A stretch of 64,000 nt of DNA from Bacteroidota bacterium (GTDB lineage: Bacteria > Bacteroidota > Bacteroidia > Bacteroidales > JACABE01), in assembly GCA_026391675.1 (NCBI GenBank), contig JAPLDQ010000015.1:1-64000 (forward strand), in the 5' to 3' direction. Positions 61,897 to 64,000 of the stretch are shown one piece after another. The position numbers and the translations under genes are program-made. The stretch's first letter is position 1, and every line of letters begins with the position of its first letter. The notes under the pieces are model-generated. The model did no database searches, had not been told where the DNA came from, and was given only the letters and a program-made list of their open reading frames with translations.

Positions 61897-62310
61897 TTAT
61901 TTCTTTTTATGATTTTCTAAATAAGCGGCTTTTTCTTCATTTGTAAAATTATAATTGGCAGTAAATGCCATTTTTTTCATCATTGCCATAAAATGGCGGT
62001 AATCTTCAATAGCGTAACGTTTTGGTACAGCTATCATTGCAGTTCCGTTCTCAATACTATATTCCTTAATATTAGTATGAAAAACATCCTGTTCGATATA
62101 ATAATATTTTAAATATATTTTCTCAAATTCGGTTGCTATCTGATTAAGATCTAATTTAAAATAATTAGTATCACCAACAGTGGATGAAACCAGACAAAAA
62201 GTTCCCCAATCATCGGGTTTTGGTCTGTAAGGTGCATTATTTTCCTGAGCCTGTATTGCAGTTATACCTATAAATGCAAGAAAAAGAACAAAAAGAAGTA
62301 TTTTTCTCAT
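61897..62310 (-). CDS. Small secreted protein, unknown
   Basis: 137 residues from ATG 62310 with signal peptide MRKILLFVLFLAFIGITAIQ and cleavage after QAQ. The mature part has no domain I recognise. A longer frame to 62334 would begin only a few bases after the expected transcription start, so 62310 is preferred. It lies two bases upstream of the type-B T9SS gene and is probably co-transcribed, so a role with that surface protein is possible. Confidence 0.7.
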   Translation of the reverse strand: MRKILLFVLFLAFIGITAIQAQENNAPYRPKPDDWGTFCLVSSTVGDTNYFKLDLNQIATEFEKIYLKYYYIEQDVFHTNIKEYSIENGTAMIAVPKRYAIEDYRHFMAMMKKMAFTANYNFTNEEKAAYLENHKKK

Positions 62311-62345
62311 TGTATTTCGATTATAAAGATTCATTATTTAAATTA

Positions 62346-62380
62346 CAAAGATATTAAAACTACGACAATTCTAAAACAAA
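62346..62380 (-). promoter_or_regulatory. Promoter of the 62310-59957 operon
   Basis: On the minus strand TTTG (62377-62380), 23 bases, TATCTTTG (62346-62353). The ATG at 62310 follows 35 bases later. Confidence 0.55.
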
Positions 62381-62560
62381 TTAGGTTGCCTCTATGTTTA
62401 AAATTTAATTATTTTTAATATAATTATTTTTTTTCGTCAATAGTAAATATTTCGTAAGCTTTATATTTAAGTTCAGCAGGAATATTTACATTTTAAATTG
62501 CTAAAAAGTCTGCTAATTTAATTAATTTTCTTTTATTTTGCTCTGTTATTTTATTAACAG

Positions 62561-62576
62561 TGTTACATTTGTAACA
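62561..62576. promoter_or_regulatory. Palindromic candidate operator TGTTACATTTGTAACA
   Basis: A perfect 7-bp inverted repeat with a 2-base centre. Its core TACAnnTGTA equals the site bound by BlaI/CopY-type repressors. It lies 29 bases upstream of the pstS -7 box and 125 before the start. Confidence 0.5.
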
Positions 62577-62604
62577 ATAAATCTTGTTTTTAAAAAATCT
62601 TCAT

Positions 62605-62612
62605 TATATTTG
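62605..62612 (+). promoter_or_regulatory. -7 element of pstS
   Basis: TATATTTG, exact TAnnTTTG match, 89 bases before ATG 62702. The leader would be long. Confidence 0.5.
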
Positions 62613-62701
62613 TATAAAATTTTGAGAACAGAATTAATGAAATAAACAATTGATTTTCTGTTAATTAAAAAATAAGAATAATAAAATTTAAGTATAAAAA
62701 G

Positions 62702-63676
62702 ATGAAAAAAGCTATTATTTTAAGTTGTACTTTTATGTTGCTGATATTGGTTTTGGCAACTTCATGCAATCATAATGCAAATAAAAATAAGGATGGAAAA
62801 GACAGTTTAACCGGGCATATTAGTATTTCGGGTGCATTTGCATTATATCCGTTAACAGTAAAGTGGGCAGAAGAATATATGAAATTACACCCCAAAGTAA
62901 TCATTGATATTTCAGCAGGTGGTGCTGGAAAAGGAATGACTGATGCACTTTCAGATATGGTTGATTTAGGTATGTATTCTAAAACTGTAAGCAACGAAGA
63001 AAAACAAAAGGGTGCCTGGTGGATAGCCGTTACTAAAGATGCAGTTTTACCAACTATAAACGTAAAAAATCCTGAAATAAAAACAATACTATCAAAAGGG
63101 ATTACAATGGAAACGTTTTATGAAATTTTTATTACAAATAACATTAAAAAATGGGGAGCTTCATTAGGGACAAAAAATAATGATAAAATAAATGTTTATA
63201 ACCGTTCTGATGCTTGCGGTGCTGCAGAAATGTGGGCGAAATTTCTCAAAAACAAAAAACAGGAAGATATTCAGGGAATCGGAATTAACGGAGATCCCGG
63301 TGTAGCAGAAGCAGTAAAAAAAGATATCTGTGGTATCGGATTTAACAATATTGCTTACGTTTATGATATTAAAACACGGAAAAAATATGATGGAATAGAA
63401 GTAGCTCCGATAGATATCAATAAAAACGGTAAAATAGATGCAGAAGAAAATTTTTACAATAGTCTAGATGATATTATGGCAGCGATTAAAGATGGCAGAT
63501 ATCCTTCACCTCCTTCCAGGGAATTATTTTTTGTTTCAAAAGGAAAACCTCAAAAAGCGTTGGTAAAGGGTTTTATCAACTGGATTTTAACTGACGGACA
63601 AAAATTTGTAAATGAAGCCGGTTATGTGCTCCTTTCTGAAGAATCTATCAAGAATGAAATGGCAAAACTGAAGTAA
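62702..63676 (+). CDS. pstS: Phosphate-binding lipoprotein PstS
   Basis: 324 residues. Lipoprotein signal with Cys22 (LVLATSC). The ligand-binding region has ISISGAFALYPLTVKWAEEY and SAGGAGKGMTDAL, as in phosphate-binding PBP2-type proteins, with NRSDACGAAEMWAKFL (the second phosphate-binding segment) and GDPGVAEAVKKDICGIGFNN. It should catch phosphate outside the inner membrane for the Pst ABC importer. The next gene, cut at the window end, looks like pstC. Confidence 0.9.
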   Translation: MKKAIILSCTFMLLILVLATSCNHNANKNKDGKDSLTGHISISGAFALYPLTVKWAEEYMKLHPKVIIDISAGGAGKGMTDALSDMVDLGMYSKTVSNEEKQKGAWWIAVTKDAVLPTINVKNPEIKTILSKGITMETFYEIFITNNIKKWGASLGTKNNDKINVYNRSDACGAAEMWAKFLKNKKQEDIQGIGINGDPGVAEAVKKDICGIGFNNIAYVYDIKTRKKYDGIEVAPIDINKNGKIDAEENFYNSLDDIMAAIKDGRYPSPPSRELFFVSKGKPQKALVKGFINWILTDGQKFVNEAGYVLLSEESIKNEMAKLK

Positions 63677-63820
63677 GTCGGAAGAATTAAAAATTAATAA
63701 TTATCAAAATAAGAATTGTTGATTAATAGAATTTAAATTAAAATATATAGAAAGACGAAAGTCAAATTATTGAAGTAATGATAACATAACTTCTGACATC
63801 GGACTTCAAACTTTAAATCC

Positions 63821-64000
63821 ATGATTGTATTATTTTATAACCGGAAAACAAAAAATCGTATAAGTACAGCATGGATGTATATTGCAATATCCTTTGTTGT
63901 GCTGTTGCCATTTATTCTGGGTTTGGGTCTGTATTTTAAATCAAGTCTGTTGTTTTCGGAAAATTCCTTAGGTGATTTATTGTTTTCAAAAGTATGGAAA
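63821..64000 (+). CDS. pstC: Phosphate ABC transporter permease PstC (partial, 5' end)
   Basis: An ATG at 63821 opens a frame running to the window edge (60 codons, no stop). It has a basic N-terminus (YNRKTKNRISTAW) and one membrane helix (about 17-37, WMYIAISFVVLLPFILGLGL), then FSENSLGDLLFSKVWK, which matches the periplasmic loop after helix 1 of PstC. The position directly after pstS supports this. Only the first fifth is present. Confidence 0.72.
   Translation, partial: MIVLFYNRKTKNRISTAWMYIAISFVVLLPFILGLGLYFKSSLLFSENSLGDLLFSKVWK

Larger units (their letters stand above)
62381..62701. other. Intergenic region upstream of pst genes
   Basis: About 320 AT-rich bases. It contains the palindrome at 62561-62576 and a -7 box at 62605-62612, listed separately; nothing else is evident. 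Confidence 0.5.

Noticed and set aside
1-64000. tRNA, rRNA, phage or transposase genes
   Set aside because: I looked for T-loop strings, integrase and transposase motifs and found none I could support.

Overview
The window looks like a metagenome-type contig from an uncultured Bacteroidota (Bacteroidetes) bacterium that carries a type IX secretion system (T9SS), joined at its left end to about 4.3 kb that does not look Bacteroidota. From about 4.4 kb to the end the DNA is AT-rich. Arginine is often AGA/AGG. Genes are preceded by the Bacteroidota promoter signature TAnnTTTG, often with TTTG about 18-21 bases upstream. Secreted proteins end in Por/CHU-type sorting domains, and operons such as yceD-rpmF-plsX-fabH and nusB-DUF1573-yajC-ybbR-coaE have the usual order.

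Left end (1-4390): a cut-off gene, two small SAM methyltransferases facing each other, and the str operon rpsL-rpsG-fusA on the minus strand. The rpsG and fusA proteins and the C-terminal half of S12 resemble Patescibacteria/CPR-like sequences. The first half of S12 and its TACCTTTG promoter are Bacteroidota. The switch falls inside the most conserved stretch of rpsL (about 4320-4390), so this is probably an assembly chimera and less likely a recombination event.

4.6-18.4 kb: a HAD nucleotidase, two SnoaL-like secreted proteins, a sugar-nucleotide set (ugd, UDP-xylose synthase, rfbD, phosphohexomutase), a PAS-LuxR regulator divergent from a TonB-dependent receptor, a YafQ-type toxin-antitoxin pair, and a flavodoxin/ferredoxin reductase abutting rlmN.

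18.4-34 kb: three T9SS/outer-membrane blocks, an AsmA-like protein, a GH163-like secreted glycosidase, a pentapeptide-repeat protein, aroC, a ModE-like regulator, a repeat-rich intergenic block, a BaiN-like flavoprotein, hflX, trpS with a possibly leaderless promoter, and a 21-bp tandem-repeat array.

34-49 kb: a sirtuin, Hsp20, an Nramp transporter, the fatty-acid/phospholipid operon, radA, the divergent nusB operon, several membrane and enzyme genes, a third member of a T9SS cargo family, and a stomatin-like protein.

49-64 kb: an archaeal-type GatE amidotransferase subunit (unusual in a bacterium), a PepSY-like protein, a TSUP permease, an amino-acid permease, a 1140-residue T9SS protein built from a duplicated [Fn3-Fn3-OB] module, a YwqK/TonB-C protein followed by the c-di-AMP synthase CdaA, a type-B T9SS protein, and the start of a pst phosphate operon.

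I saw no tRNA, rRNA, CRISPR array, transposase or phage gene. The strongest leads are the rpsL junction, bacterial GatE, the 21-bp array, the overlapping hairpins before ugd, and a block bounded by 28-bp inverted repeats upstream of the ModE-like gene.
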